A stretch of 64,000 nt of DNA from positions 1-64,000 of the forward strand of contig NZ_JAHQVB010000001.1 of assembly GCF_019052655.1 (NCBI RefSeq), given 5' to 3'. The notes under the pieces are model-generated. The model made no database searches and was not told the origin of the DNA. It saw nothing but the letters and a program-made list of their open reading frames with translations. Origin of the DNA: Holdemanella porci (lineage in GTDB: Bacteria > Bacillota_I > Bacilli_A > Erysipelotrichales > Erysipelotrichaceae). Shown here piece after piece: positions 53,208 to 61,576 of the stretch. Within the stretch, counting starts at the first letter, position 1, and each line of letters begins with the position of its first letter. A program made the translations under genes and the position numbers.

Positions 53208-53236
53208 ATCATAGGCCTTTTTTTTCACAAGTTCAA
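53208..53236 (-). promoter_or_regulatory. Promoter of the rnf operon
   Basis: TTGAAC (53231-53236), 17 bp, TATGAT (53208-53213). A single Rex-like half-site TTGTGAA falls in the spacer, but no second half at 4 bp, so I do not call an operator. Confidence 0.7.
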
Positions 53237-53265
53237 GAATTTTTTGACAATTTCCCATAATTCAG

Positions 53266-53307
53266 GTAAGTACTTACATTTACATTAAATGGAAAACATT
53301 TTATAAT
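53266..53307 (+). promoter_or_regulatory. apbE promoter with upstream palindrome; leaderless
   Basis: TTTACA (53279-53284), 17 bp, TATAAT (53302-53307). Six bases later comes ATG 53314, so +1 should be the A of the start codon. No Shine-Dalgarno exists. A perfect 12-bp palindrome GTAAGTACTTAC (53266-53277) sits directly before the -35, a plausible operator. Confidence 0.65.
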
Positions 53308-53313
53308 ACTTTT

Positions 53314-54399
53314 ATGCAAAAAAATAAATCCATTCTATCCTGGCTGGTAATATCCGTATGCTTTCTAATCTTTATTAGTTCCGTTATATTCTTTGTTCAA
53401 AATAAAGGTAATGAAACAACAGAAAACCTAAATGTTACATTAACAGATGTTGGCTTTGACACGCCCATCACTCTAAATTGCTCATGTTCACAAGCCGATT
53501 TTGCCAAGTATACAAAGATTATAAGAAAGACATTTAAAGAAAACAATAAACGCTTTGACCAGTACCACGCCTATAAAAATATAAATAACCTATATACATT
53601 AAATCATGAAGCTTATAATCATCCGATTCAAATGGATGAAACCTTTATAGATTGTTTAAAACTAGCCATGCAGATGCAGTCTGAAAACTCACAATTTGAT
53701 ATCAGCCAAGGTGCACTTTTAAATCTATGGCATGAGGCTAGAGAAAACACGCAAATCCCTCCAAGTGATGACAAGATTCAAGAAGCTTTAAATCATATTG
53801 ACTTAGATAAAATTCAAATATCAGGTCATGAAGTATCTTATTTAGATCCAAAACTATCCATCGATCTTGGTGCCATTGCCAAAGGATATACCGCTCAACT
53901 TGCCAAAGAAGCATTAAATAAAGCTGGCCTAACCAATGGATATATCAATGCGGGAGGTAATGTTGTCTTACTTGGCGAAAAAGAAGATGGCACAAATTGG
54001 AAGATTGGTATTCAAAGTCCAGATGCAAGTGATGCCCTAGTTCAATATTCAACAAAAAAAGCCACTTGTTTAGTTACAAGTGGAGATTACCAAAGATATT
54101 TTACATATAAGAATAAAAAATATTCCCATATCATTGATCCTAAAACCGGTTATCCTGCAAACTATGTTCGAAGTGTAACCGTCATCACAAAAGATTCAGG
54201 CAAGGCCGACGCCTTAAGTACAACGTTGTTCTGTATGAGTGTTGAAGATGGAAAGAAATATTTATCCACACTGGATTATGATGTACAAGCCATATGGATC
54301 GTAGATAAAGATAGTGATGTTTCATCGGATTTAGAAACAAAAGATTATAAAATCATCACAACTGATAAAATAAAAAACAGAGTAACTCTTGTCGATTAG
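53314..54399 (+). CDS. apbE: FAD:protein FMN transferase
   Basis: A 361-residue ApbE, which moves FMN from FAD to Thr/Ser of RnfG and RnfD. The N-terminus is a TM anchor (about 9-28), without a clear lipobox, so the enzyme faces outside. Motifs: FDISQGALLNLW (128-139), DLGAIAKGYTAQL (184-196), NAGGNVVLLG and HIIDPKTGYPA (near 273). Divergent from rnf, its client. Translation probably starts on a leaderless mRNA. Confidence 0.93.
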   Translation: MQKNKSILSWLVISVCFLIFISSVIFFVQNKGNETTENLNVTLTDVGFDTPITLNCSCSQADFAKYTKIIRKTFKENNKRFDQYHAYKNINNLYTLNHEAYNHPIQMDETFIDCLKLAMQMQSENSQFDISQGALLNLWHEARENTQIPPSDDKIQEALNHIDLDKIQISGHEVSYLDPKLSIDLGAIAKGYTAQLAKEALNKAGLTNGYINAGGNVVLLGEKEDGTNWKIGIQSPDASDALVQYSTKKATCLVTSGDYQRYFTYKNKKYSHIIDPKTGYPANYVRSVTVITKDSGKADALSTTLFCMSVEDGKKYLSTLDYDVQAIWIVDKDSDVSSDLETKDYKIITTDKIKNRVTLVD

Positions 54400-54411
54400 A
54401 GTTACTCTTTT
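54379..54411 (+). terminator. Terminator of apbE
   Basis: An 11-bp perfect stem AGAGTAACTCT/AGAGTTACTCT with a loop that includes the stop codon, then UUU. Confidence 0.8.
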
Positions 54412-54421
54412 CATTTACATA

Positions 54422-57148
54422 TTAGTCATGTAATACGTGGTTACAACGATCACACAATCCATCTTCATTATCAGATTCAGTATAGTTCCAGCAACGAGGA
54501 CATACATGACCTGTAGCCTTTTCTACTTGTACCTGACAAACTTCAAATTGTTCTAATTCATCCGTTGTGAATGTGACTTTAGATACAATAAACCATTGTG
54601 CTGCATTACTTAATACACGATCCATAATTTCTTTTTGTGCATCACTTACATGTAATACGACATGTGCTTCTAATGATTTACCAATTAAACCTTCAGCACG
54701 TGCATTTTCTAATGCTTTGAAGACATCCTTACGAACTTTAAATAATTCTTCCATATCCACTTTGATCTTTTCAACATCAAAATCCAATTCTAGATCCTTG
54801 AATGTCGTTAAGTGAATACTTTCGGCATCAAAGTGCATGTAGTCATTGACTTCTTCACAAGTATGAGCCAAGATTGGAGCCCACAATTTAGTCATCACTT
54901 CAACAGCATTATAAAGTACAGTTTGAACTTGACGACGAACTGGTGCATCTTCTTTTTCAATATAAAGAATGTCCTTCGTGTAATCTAAGTAGTAAGCGGA
55001 TAATTCATTTGTCATTAAGTTTGTCAAATATGTAACAACATCGGAGAAACGATATTCATTATAAGCTTTTCTACAGAAATCTACAGCATCCTTTAATTCG
55101 GTTAAAATATATTGATCCAATTCACTTAATTCATTGAAGTTTACACAATCTTTGGCAGTAAATTTTTGATCATCTAAGTTTGCCATTAAGAAACGCAATG
55201 TATTACGTACTTTACGATAGTTTTCACTGACTTGTTTCAAAATCTTTTGACCCATTGAAACATCCGCTTGATAATCTACGCTACAAGCCCATAAACGTAA
55301 GATATCTGCACCATATTTCTTTGTGATTTCACTAGGAGCTACGGCATTCCATTGTGATTTAGACATCTTAACTCCCTTTTCGTCCATAACGAAACCATGT
55401 GATAAAACTTGTTTGTATGGAGCTTTACCATGAACGGCAGTACCAACAATCAAACTAGAGTTGAACCAACCACGATATTGGTCACTTCCTTCAAAATATA
55501 AGTCAGCAGGATAGCCCAAACCACGATCCATCATAGCGCCTGTATGACTTGATCCTGAGTCAAACCAAACATCCATAGTATCTGTTTCTTTACGGAAGAT
55601 ACCATTTGGTGAATGTTCATTTGTATACCCTTCTGGTAATAAATCTTTAACGTCTCTTTCAAACCAAACGTTTGATCCATATTCACTAACTAATTTGGCT
55701 ACATGATCAAAAATAGCTTGATCCATAATTGGAGTATCGTCTTCTCCATAAATAATAGGAATTGGAACACCCCAAGCACGTTGACGAGAAATACACCAGT
55801 CATTACGATCAGCAATCATATTGTGCATACGTTGTTCACCCCAAGCAGGTACCCAAGATACAGAGTGAATTTGTTCTAACAGTTCATCACGAATTTGATC
55901 AATTGACGCAAACCATTGTGTTGTAGCACGGAAAATAATAGGCTTTTTAGTTCGCCAGTCATGTGGATAAGAGTGGGTAATGAATTGAAGTTTTAATAAT
56001 ACACCCAATTCATCTAATTTTTGAGTGACTGTCTTGTTGGCATCTTCCACATATTGGCCGGCAAGCCATTCACCAACATCATCCATCATGCATCCTTGTG
56101 CATCAACGTTACAATATACTGGTAAACCATATTTCATACCAATGTTAAAGTCATCCACACCAAATCCAGGTGCTGTATGAACACATCCAGTACCAGCATC
56201 AGCTGTTACGTGATCTCCGCACATCAATAAACTTTCTCTTTCTGGATACAATGGGTGTGTACATGTAATGTATTCGAATTCTTTTCCTTTGAAAGTCTTT
56301 AAAACATCACGTTTTTCAACTTCAAACTTATCACATAATTCTTCAACCATGCTTGAAAGCATAATCAATTTTCCCTTTTCTGTATCCACTAATGAATAGT
56401 CAAAATCAGGATTTACACTAATTCCTAAGTTTGCAGGAATTGTCCAAGGTGTTGTTGTCCAAATCACAAAATTGCAGTCTGTTTCCAATACACCTTTTCC
56501 GTCTTTAACAGCAAATTTAACATAAATAGTTGGGCTCTTTACATCTTTATATTCAACTTCTGCCTCCGCTAAAGCTGATTCACTACTTGGTGACCAATAT
56601 ACTGGTTTTAATCCTTTGTAGATTAAACCTTTCATGGCCATCTTTCCAAAGATTTCGATCTGGTGTTTTTCAAAACCCTTTTGAAGAGTGATATATGGAT
56701 GATCATAATCTCCAATCGATCCTAGGCTTAAGAATCCTGCTTTTTGATTGGCTACTTGTTTTAAAGCATAGTCGTAACAGATTTTTCTAAATTCAGCAAT
56801 TCCCATTTTCTTACGGTCATACCCCAATTTAGTCACAGCGGTTTCAATTGGTAAACCATGTGTATCCCATCCTGGAATATATGGTGTGTTGTATCCTTCC
56901 ATAAAGTGAGATTTTACAATGACATCTTTTAACACCTTATTTAAGGCATGTCCTAAGTGGATGTCACCATTTGCGTAAGGAGGACCATCATGTAATACAA
57001 ATGATTCTGCTCCTTTTCTTCTTTCTAACATCTTTTCATACAATTTTTCATCTTGCCAGCGTTTTTGGAAACCAGGCTCTTTTTTAGTCAAATTTCCACG
57101 CATTTCAAATGCCGTTTTAGGCATATGAAGTGTTTCTTTGTAGTCCAT
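54422..57148 (-). CDS. ileS: Isoleucyl-tRNA synthetase
   Basis: A 908-residue class I synthetase. HIGH is HLGH (GDIHLGHALNKVLKD), KMSKS is in GVKMSKSQWN, the CP1 editing domain has TTPWTIPANLGISV. The C-terminal zinc finger CPRCWNYTESDNEDGLCDRC is the bacterial (mupirocin-sensitive type) form. AGGAGA ribosome site. It is preceded by its own T-box. Confidence 0.97.
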   Translation of the reverse strand: MDYKETLHMPKTAFEMRGNLTKKEPGFQKRWQDEKLYEKMLERRKGAESFVLHDGPPYANGDIHLGHALNKVLKDVIVKSHFMEGYNTPYIPGWDTHGLPIETAVTKLGYDRKKMGIAEFRKICYDYALKQVANQKAGFLSLGSIGDYDHPYITLQKGFEKHQIEIFGKMAMKGLIYKGLKPVYWSPSSESALAEAEVEYKDVKSPTIYVKFAVKDGKGVLETDCNFVIWTTTPWTIPANLGISVNPDFDYSLVDTEKGKLIMLSSMVEELCDKFEVEKRDVLKTFKGKEFEYITCTHPLYPERESLLMCGDHVTADAGTGCVHTAPGFGVDDFNIGMKYGLPVYCNVDAQGCMMDDVGEWLAGQYVEDANKTVTQKLDELGVLLKLQFITHSYPHDWRTKKPIIFRATTQWFASIDQIRDELLEQIHSVSWVPAWGEQRMHNMIADRNDWCISRQRAWGVPIPIIYGEDDTPIMDQAIFDHVAKLVSEYGSNVWFERDVKDLLPEGYTNEHSPNGIFRKETDTMDVWFDSGSSHTGAMMDRGLGYPADLYFEGSDQYRGWFNSSLIVGTAVHGKAPYKQVLSHGFVMDEKGVKMSKSQWNAVAPSEITKKYGADILRLWACSVDYQADVSMGQKILKQVSENYRKVRNTLRFLMANLDDQKFTAKDCVNFNELSELDQYILTELKDAVDFCRKAYNEYRFSDVVTYLTNLMTNELSAYYLDYTKDILYIEKEDAPVRRQVQTVLYNAVEVMTKLWAPILAHTCEEVNDYMHFDAESIHLTTFKDLELDFDVEKIKVDMEELFKVRKDVFKALENARAEGLIGKSLEAHVVLHVSDAQKEIMDRVLSNAAQWFIVSKVTFTTDELEQFEVCQVQVEKATGHVCPRCWNYTESDNEDGLCDRCNHVLHD

Positions 57149-57165
57149 ACTTTATCTCCTTTTCC

Positions 57166-57375
57166 AAATAAAAAAACGTCCTTATAAAAGGACGTAATAA
57201 ACACGCGGTACCACCTTAATTCATAGTTTTCACTATGCACTTTCATGAGATAACGGCTCAACCGGATCAAACTACTATCATTTCATAAGATCAGCTCAAA
57301 AGGGATACCTTAATTCTTATTCATACAATGTTTCACCAAAAATCATTGCTCTCTACAATCCTAACGAATAAAGGC
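57166..57375 (-). promoter_or_regulatory. T-box leader of ileS (specifier AUC)
   Basis: Stem I begins near GTAGAGAGC, the distal part has TTTTTGGTGAAAC, the specifier is AUC (57304-57306, Ile) followed by CCUUUUGAG, T-box GGTGGTACCGCG at 57204-57215 and a terminator ACGTCC.../...GGACGT with U-run at 57170-57195. Complete and canonical. Confidence 0.94.
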
Positions 57376-57390
57376 GTGTCTTTATCTTAG

Positions 57391-58131
57391 CTAAATATAT
57401 TGATCAAAGTTCAAAACAAGTCTACCCTTTTTTGTGGTAGAAACCACTTCTTTAAACTGGAATCGACCTGTCTTTCTGATTGACACGAAATCATTATTGC
57501 ACAATTGTAAATTTTGTTCAAGTACCACATCATTAACTTTCACAAATCCTGCATGAATCTTTTTTAACGCTTCACTTCTAGAACAATGTGACAATTGCGC
57601 AACTACACTATCTAACCGTAAACTGCTGCACATAACATGTATTTCTTTTTTGTTATTTTCCGTAATGATATAGTCTAAACACTCTTCAAAATGCACTGTA
57701 CACTTACCAATCTGCGTACAATTGTCAATGATATATTTTGAAATCTTTTCTTTACAAAAGATATATAGATTCTCTTTTTGCACAATCAAATCCCCAATAA
57801 CACTTCTTTCAATGCCAGAGTGCATTAAACATCCTAAAAGATCGGAGTGGGTTAATGTTTTAAATTTTGAATTGTATGTGGCATGTAGACAAACGCAATC
57901 ACTAAAGCCCTCATACCCTTCAGGTATAAAACATGCGATCTTTCTTTCTGCATTCTCGTACCCACCATCAAAAACAAGACATATATTTTTGGGCACCATG
58001 CTTTGAAGAATGTTCTGTTCATAAATCGATAAAAAATAGGTCATGATCGGCCTATTTTGTTTTTGAAAGATACGAATTTGATCTTTCATCTGCGAAATAA
58101 ACACCTCATGACCTACCATAAATGAGCTCAT
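57391..58131 (-). CDS. ylmH: YlmH, S4-domain RNA-binding protein
   Basis: A 246-residue protein. The S4 domain near 180-235 reads RLDSVVAQLSHCSRSEALKKI, then FVKVNDVVLEQN. YlmH binds 50S-peptidyl-tRNA complexes and acts in ribosome rescue beside RqcH (which is also in this window). No good ribosome site before ATG 58131, so the start could be the ATG four codons on. The usual ylmG and divIVA neighbours are missing. Confidence 0.88.
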   Translation of the reverse strand: MSSFMVGHEVFISQMKDQIRIFQKQNRPIMTYFLSIYEQNILQSMVPKNICLVFDGGYENAERKIACFIPEGYEGFSDCVCLHATYNSKFKTLTHSDLLGCLMHSGIERSVIGDLIVQKENLYIFCKEKISKYIIDNCTQIGKCTVHFEECLDYIITENNKKEIHVMCSSLRLDSVVAQLSHCSRSEALKKIHAGFVKVNDVVLEQNLQLCNNDFVSIRKTGRFQFKEVVSTTKKGRLVLNFDQYI

Positions 58132-58143
58132 TAAAAGTAATTA

Positions 58144-58575
58144 TTAGTCTTCATCTTCGAAGTCGTCTGGACTTCCTAATGAAATAGTTCCTTGTACACC
58201 AATTTCAGCTGGAGAACATAAAATTACGTTTTGACCGATTTTCTGAATTTTTCCATCAAGCGCATAAACAACACCTGTTAAGAAATCAATTGTACGTTGT
58301 GCATAATCACGATCTAGCTTGTGTAAGTTAACTACTACAGCACGACCTTCTTTTAAGCGTTGTCCTACTTCTTCAGCTTCTCCAAAGCTTCTTGGTTCAA
58401 ACAATACCATTTTTGTATTTGAATTCAAAGAAGTTGCGTTCGTACGAGTTTTTGGTCTCTCATAACGACTTTGAGGTTCTACTTCTTCTACCTTTTCAGC
58501 TTGTGGTGCTTCTTGATAATCATCATCTTCTTCGATTGGAGCAACGAAGTCTTTTACTTTATCCATAAATCCCAT
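58144..58575 (-). CDS. sepF: Cell division protein SepF
   Basis: A 143-residue protein: membrane-binding amphipathic N-terminus (MGFMDKVKDF), an acidic linker and the DUF552 domain with KMVLFEPRSFGEAEEVGQRL and FLTGVVYALDG. Anchors FtsZ to the membrane. ATG 58575 has AAGGAGG eight bases upstream; an in-frame ATG further upstream would overlap that site. Confidence 0.93.
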   Translation of the reverse strand: MGFMDKVKDFVAPIEEDDDYQEAPQAEKVEEVEPQSRYERPKTRTNATSLNSNTKMVLFEPRSFGEAEEVGQRLKEGRAVVVNLHKLDRDYAQRTIDFLTGVVYALDGKIQKIGQNVILCSPAEIGVQGTISLGSPDDFEDED

Positions 58576-58600
58576 GGGAAAAACCTCCTTAACAAACATA

Positions 58601-58628
58601 ATTATAGCACAAAGAATAACTTATTCAA
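58601..58628 (-). promoter_or_regulatory. Promoter of sepF-ylmH
   Basis: TTGAAT (58623-58628), 16 bp, TATAAT (58601-58606) with TGC before it (extended -10). Confidence 0.75.
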
Positions 58629-58656
58629 ACTTATATTCTTTTTTTTCTTTCAGAAC

Positions 58657-58684
58657 AAAAGACATGCCATTTTGACATGTCTTT
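58657..58684 (-). terminator. Terminator-like hairpin after hpf
   Basis: A 9-bp stem AAAGACATG/CATGTCTTT on the minus strand, followed by a moderately U-rich stretch. Confidence 0.7.
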
Positions 58685-58691
58685 CACGCGT

Positions 58692-59225
58692 TTATTCTGT
58701 TTCAATCAAGCCATAGCCACCATCATGACGTTTGTAGCAAACGGCAATCTTATTTGTTTCATCATCTGTATAAATGAAGAAATCGTGTCCTAATAATTCC
58801 ATTTTCATGATGGCTTCATCTAAGCTCATTTCCTTTGGAACGATAGATTTAGTACGAACTACTTCGTCATCATCTACATCTTCATCATTAAATAATTCAT
58901 GATCTAAGAAAGCTTCCGCAAGTGATTCTTTATTTTTACGTGTTAAACGTGTTTTTGTTCTACGAATTTGATCTTCCAATTTATCTACAGCACGATCAAT
59001 AGCTGCATATAAATCGTCATCTACAACCTCGGCACGTAGAATCGCATAACGTGTTGGGATTGTAACTTCAATTTTTTGTTTTGTTGGATATGTACGAACC
59101 AAGACATTCGCTACATCATCCTCTCTGATAATGAAGTACTTTGTTAAAACATCCAATTTTTTATGGATCTTATCTGAGATTCCCTGAGTTACTGTGATGT
59201 TTTTTCCTACAATATTGACTTTCAT
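58692..59225 (-). CDS. hpf: Ribosome hibernation promoting factor (long form)
   Basis: A 177-residue long HPF. N-terminal S30AE domain (VNIVGKNITVTQGISDKI...) and C-terminal dimerising domain with EMSLDEAIMKMELLGHDFFIYTD. Forms 100S ribosome dimers in stationary phase. AGGAGG site. No sigma-B-like box was found; the promoter is sigma-A type. Confidence 0.94.
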   Translation of the reverse strand: MKVNIVGKNITVTQGISDKIHKKLDVLTKYFIIREDDVANVLVRTYPTKQKIEVTIPTRYAILRAEVVDDDLYAAIDRAVDKLEDQIRRTKTRLTRKNKESLAEAFLDHELFNDEDVDDDEVVRTKSIVPKEMSLDEAIMKMELLGHDFFIYTDDETNKIAVCYKRHDGGYGLIETE

Positions 59226-59262
59226 ATTATGTACCTCCTATATGATTTGTATTGCTACTTAG

Positions 59263-59271
59263 ATTATAGCA
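59263..59271 (-). promoter_or_regulatory. Extended -10 promoter of hpf
   Basis: TGCTATAAT on the minus strand, about 40 nt before the hpf start; no clear -35. The 59226-59568 gap between hpf and aroF otherwise holds the aroF promoter, leader peptide and attenuator. Confidence 0.55.
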
Positions 59272-59356
59272 CGTTTATTTTGTTTTACATTTTTCGACAA
59301 GAAATGACAAAAATATAACCAGTTTTGCCAAGGAGGTTGACAAGACACAATGTAAC

Positions 59357-59402
59357 TATTTTCAGAAAATAACTTGCATATTTTCGTTGAATGAGCTATA
59401 GT
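59357..59402 (+). promoter_or_regulatory. Promoter of aroF with upstream palindrome
   Basis: TTGCAT (59374-59379), 17 bp, TATAGT (59397-59402). Start expected near 59409. A perfect palindrome TATTTTC-A-GAAAATA (59357-59371) lies just upstream of the -35, possibly an operator. Confidence 0.75.
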
Positions 59403-59419
59403 ATAGCCAGGTGATTAAC

Positions 59420-59455
59420 ATGAACATTCAATCTACATATTTTTACTTTAGATAG
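59420..59455 (+). CDS. Tyr/Phe-rich leader peptide of aroF
   Basis: An 11-residue open frame, MNIQSTYFYFR, with Shine-Dalgarno AGGTGA starting 11 bases before the ATG. Codons 7-10 are Tyr-Phe-Tyr-Phe, the end products of the pathway that aroF opens. The stop codon TAG lies at the foot of the first leader hairpin. This is the hallmark of ribosome-mediated attenuation. Confidence 0.75.
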   Translation: MNIQSTYFYFR

Positions 59456-59538
59456 CCCTAATTAAGCCAATCACAACTGAATGGTATTTTAATTAGGGCT
59501 TTTAAGCATTAACAATTTTACTGTTAATGCTTTTTTTG
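59454..59538 (+). terminator. aroF attenuator: pause hairpin, antiterminator, terminator
   Basis: Region 1 (59454-59465) pairs perfectly over 12 bp with region 2 (59489-59500). Region 3 (59504-59514) pairs over 11 bp with region 4 (59522-59532), followed by U7: an intrinsic terminator. Alternative 2:3 pairing, UUAAU (59489-59493) with AUUAA (59508-59512) and GCUU (59498-59501) with AAGC (59504-59507), would break the terminator. A ribosome stalled on the Tyr/Phe codons would cover region 1 and favour 2:3. Confidence 0.75.
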
Positions 59539-59568
59539 TTACTCACAAATGGAAAGAAGGATATTATT

Positions 59569-60582
59569 ATGATTATTACTTTAAAGAAAAATGCACCCAA
59601 ACACGATGTCGACAAATTGATTGACAAATTCGAAGGCATGAATCTTCAAGTCACAATGATTCAAGGAGATAACTATAACGTCTTTGGTTTAGTTGGAGAT
59701 ACAAGTATCGTAGATGAAAAAAGCGTTATGGCTAACCCTATCGTCTATAACGTGCAACGTGTTGCTCAACCTTATAAATTGGCCAACCGTATGTTTCATC
59801 CAGAAGATACCATTGTAGATGTGAATGGTATTCAAATCGGCGGCAAAAAAATTGCGATGATTGCAGGTCCATGTTCTGTTGAGGGTGAAAACCAAATCTG
59901 TCGTATTGCCAAAGAAGTAAAAGCTGCCGGTGCAGATATGTTAAGGGGTGGCGCTTATAAGCCTAGAACAAGTCCATACGCATTCCAAGGTATGGGTACT
60001 GCAGGAATCATGTCCATGGTAAAAGCTAGAGAAGAAACAGGACTTCCTATTGTATCTGAACTTATGAGTGCAGAACACTTAGATGAATTCGTAGAAAACG
60101 TAGATATCATTCAGATTGGTGCGCGTAATATGCAAAACTTTGATTTATTAAAAGCTGTAGGAAAAACGAAAAAACCAATTTTATTAAAGCGCGGTATGAG
60201 TGCTACGATTCAAGAATGGATCATGGCTGCTGAATACATTATGTCAGAAGGAAATCCAAACGTCATTTTCTGTGAACGTGGTATTCGTACATTTGAAACC
60301 TATACACGAAATACATTGGATTTAAGTGTTGTACCAATCATTAAAGAAAGAACACACTTACCGATCATCATTGATCCAAGTCATGCCGCTGGTGATTATA
60401 AATTAATTGAGTCCTTATCTCTTGCTGCTATTGCAGCTGGTGCTGATGGATTGATCATTGAAGTGCATGACGATCCAGAAAATGCTTGGAGTGATGGTGC
60501 TCAAAGCTTAAAACCAAAACGTTATGCCGAACTTATTGAAAAAGGAAAAGCCATCGCAAAAGTTATTGGAAGAGAGTTATAA
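59569..60582 (+). CDS. aroF: DAHP synthase with N-terminal regulatory domain
   Basis: A 337-residue 3-deoxy-D-arabino-heptulosonate-7-phosphate synthase, first step of the shikimate pathway. Residues 1-70 form a ferredoxin-like regulatory domain, as in Thermotoga, where it senses Tyr/Phe. The TIM barrel has IAGPCSVEGENQI, RGGAYKPRTSPYAFQG and IDPSHAAGDYKL. ATG 59569 follows GAAAGAAGG; an in-frame ATG at 59527 lies inside the terminator stem. Gene is alone, other aro genes are not here. Confidence 0.94.
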   Translation: MIITLKKNAPKHDVDKLIDKFEGMNLQVTMIQGDNYNVFGLVGDTSIVDEKSVMANPIVYNVQRVAQPYKLANRMFHPEDTIVDVNGIQIGGKKIAMIAGPCSVEGENQICRIAKEVKAAGADMLRGGAYKPRTSPYAFQGMGTAGIMSMVKAREETGLPIVSELMSAEHLDEFVENVDIIQIGARNMQNFDLLKAVGKTKKPILLKRGMSATIQEWIMAAEYIMSEGNPNVIFCERGIRTFETYTRNTLDLSVVPIIKERTHLPIIIDPSHAAGDYKLIESLSLAAIAAGADGLIIEVHDDPENAWSDGAQSLKPKRYAELIEKGKAIAKVIGREL

Positions 60583-60607
60583 GAAACTGCACACGCAGTT
60601 TCTTTTT
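60581..60607 (+). terminator. Terminator of aroF
   Basis: A 10-bp stem AAGAAACTGC/GCAGTTTCTT with ACAC loop and U-run. Confidence 0.92.
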
Positions 60608-60632
60608 ATGTTAGAATGTTTTGGGTGATATA

Positions 60633-61562
60633 ATGAACAATCCTTATCCTTATTCAAATGACAATAAAAGATATCAAACCATTAATTATTATTTTCGCAA
60701 CAAATACCATCAAAAAGTAGCGAAGATTCCATTAAATGCTGGCTTTACCTGTCCAAACCGTGATGGATTTAAAGGAACAGGAGGATGCACTTTCTGTTCG
60801 AGTATGGGCTCAGGTGATAGTATTTTATGTTTTGATGATTCTTTACAAAAACAATATAAAGAAGGCTTAAAGCGCATGCAAAATAAGTGGCCTGATTGTA
60901 TTGGGTTTGCGTATTTTCAAAGTTATTCCAATACATATGCTCCACTACCTATCTTGAAGAAAATATATGATCCTTTCTTTAAAGACCCAAACATTCCTGG
61001 CGTTGCGATCGCAACACGTGCCGATTGTATAAATGATGAAATTATAGACTACTTAAATAGTCAAAATAAAGAAGTCTGGCTAGAGTTAGGTCTTCAAAGC
61101 GTACATGAAAGCACCATGGAACGCTGTAACCGAAAACATTCAACACAAATCGTGTTTGATTGGTTAGACAAATTAAAGGACACAAACATCAAAACATGTG
61201 TACATATTATCAATGGACTTCCTGGTGAAGCCAAACAAGACATGTTAGAAACTGTCAAACAGATTTCTAAACATCCTGTCGATGCGATCAAGATTCATAT
61301 GCTGCATTTGATTGAAGGGACACAAATGGCTAAAGAATATGAAAAAGAACCATTTCATATTTTAACTTTAGAAGAATATGTCGATATTGTAGTCGATCAA
61401 TTGGAGTTATTACCCCAAGAAGTCATCATTGAACGTTTAACAGGTGATGGAATTGCGAAAGATCTAATTGTGCCAAAATGGACAATCAAGAAAACGATTG
61501 TGACAAATGAAATTGATAAGTTAATGGTAAAAAGAAATACGTGGCAAGGCAAACATGTCTAA
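60633..61562 (+). CDS. YtqA-type radical SAM protein (TIGR01212)
   Basis: A 309-residue radical SAM enzyme. The cluster motif starts at FTCPNRDGF and ends with GGCTFCSS: C-x11-C-x2-C by eye, a spacing typical for this group rather than CxxxCxxC. Later motifs VWLELGLQSVHESTMERCNR and CVHIINGLPGE. Function unknown (YtqA of Bacillus). ATG 60633 has GGGTGAT seven bases upstream; TGTTAGAAT (60609-60617) is a promoter -10. Confidence 0.85.
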   Translation: MNNPYPYSNDNKRYQTINYYFRNKYHQKVAKIPLNAGFTCPNRDGFKGTGGCTFCSSMGSGDSILCFDDSLQKQYKEGLKRMQNKWPDCIGFAYFQSYSNTYAPLPILKKIYDPFFKDPNIPGVAIATRADCINDEIIDYLNSQNKEVWLELGLQSVHESTMERCNRKHSTQIVFDWLDKLKDTNIKTCVHIINGLPGEAKQDMLETVKQISKHPVDAIKIHMLHLIEGTQMAKEYEKEPFHILTLEEYVDIVVDQLELLPQEVIIERLTGDGIAKDLIVPKWTIKKTIVTNEIDKLMVKRNTWQGKHV

Positions 61563-61576
61563 CCACGTATTTTTAT
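61535..61576 (+). terminator. Terminator of the YtqA-like gene
   Basis: A 10-bp stem AAATACGTGG/CCACGTATTT with an 18-nt loop holding the stop codon, then a U-run. Convergent with tyrS. Confidence 0.7.

Noticed and set aside
53214..53236. Rex site at the rnf promoter
   Set aside because: Only one half-site (TTGTGAA); the other half at 4 bp spacing is absent.
59337..59342. Perfect TTGACA before aroF
   Set aside because: No -10 at 16-18 bp; the pair TTGCAT/TATAGT further down fits the leader peptide much better. A short TTG-started frame at the same place has no spacing to its Shine-Dalgarno.
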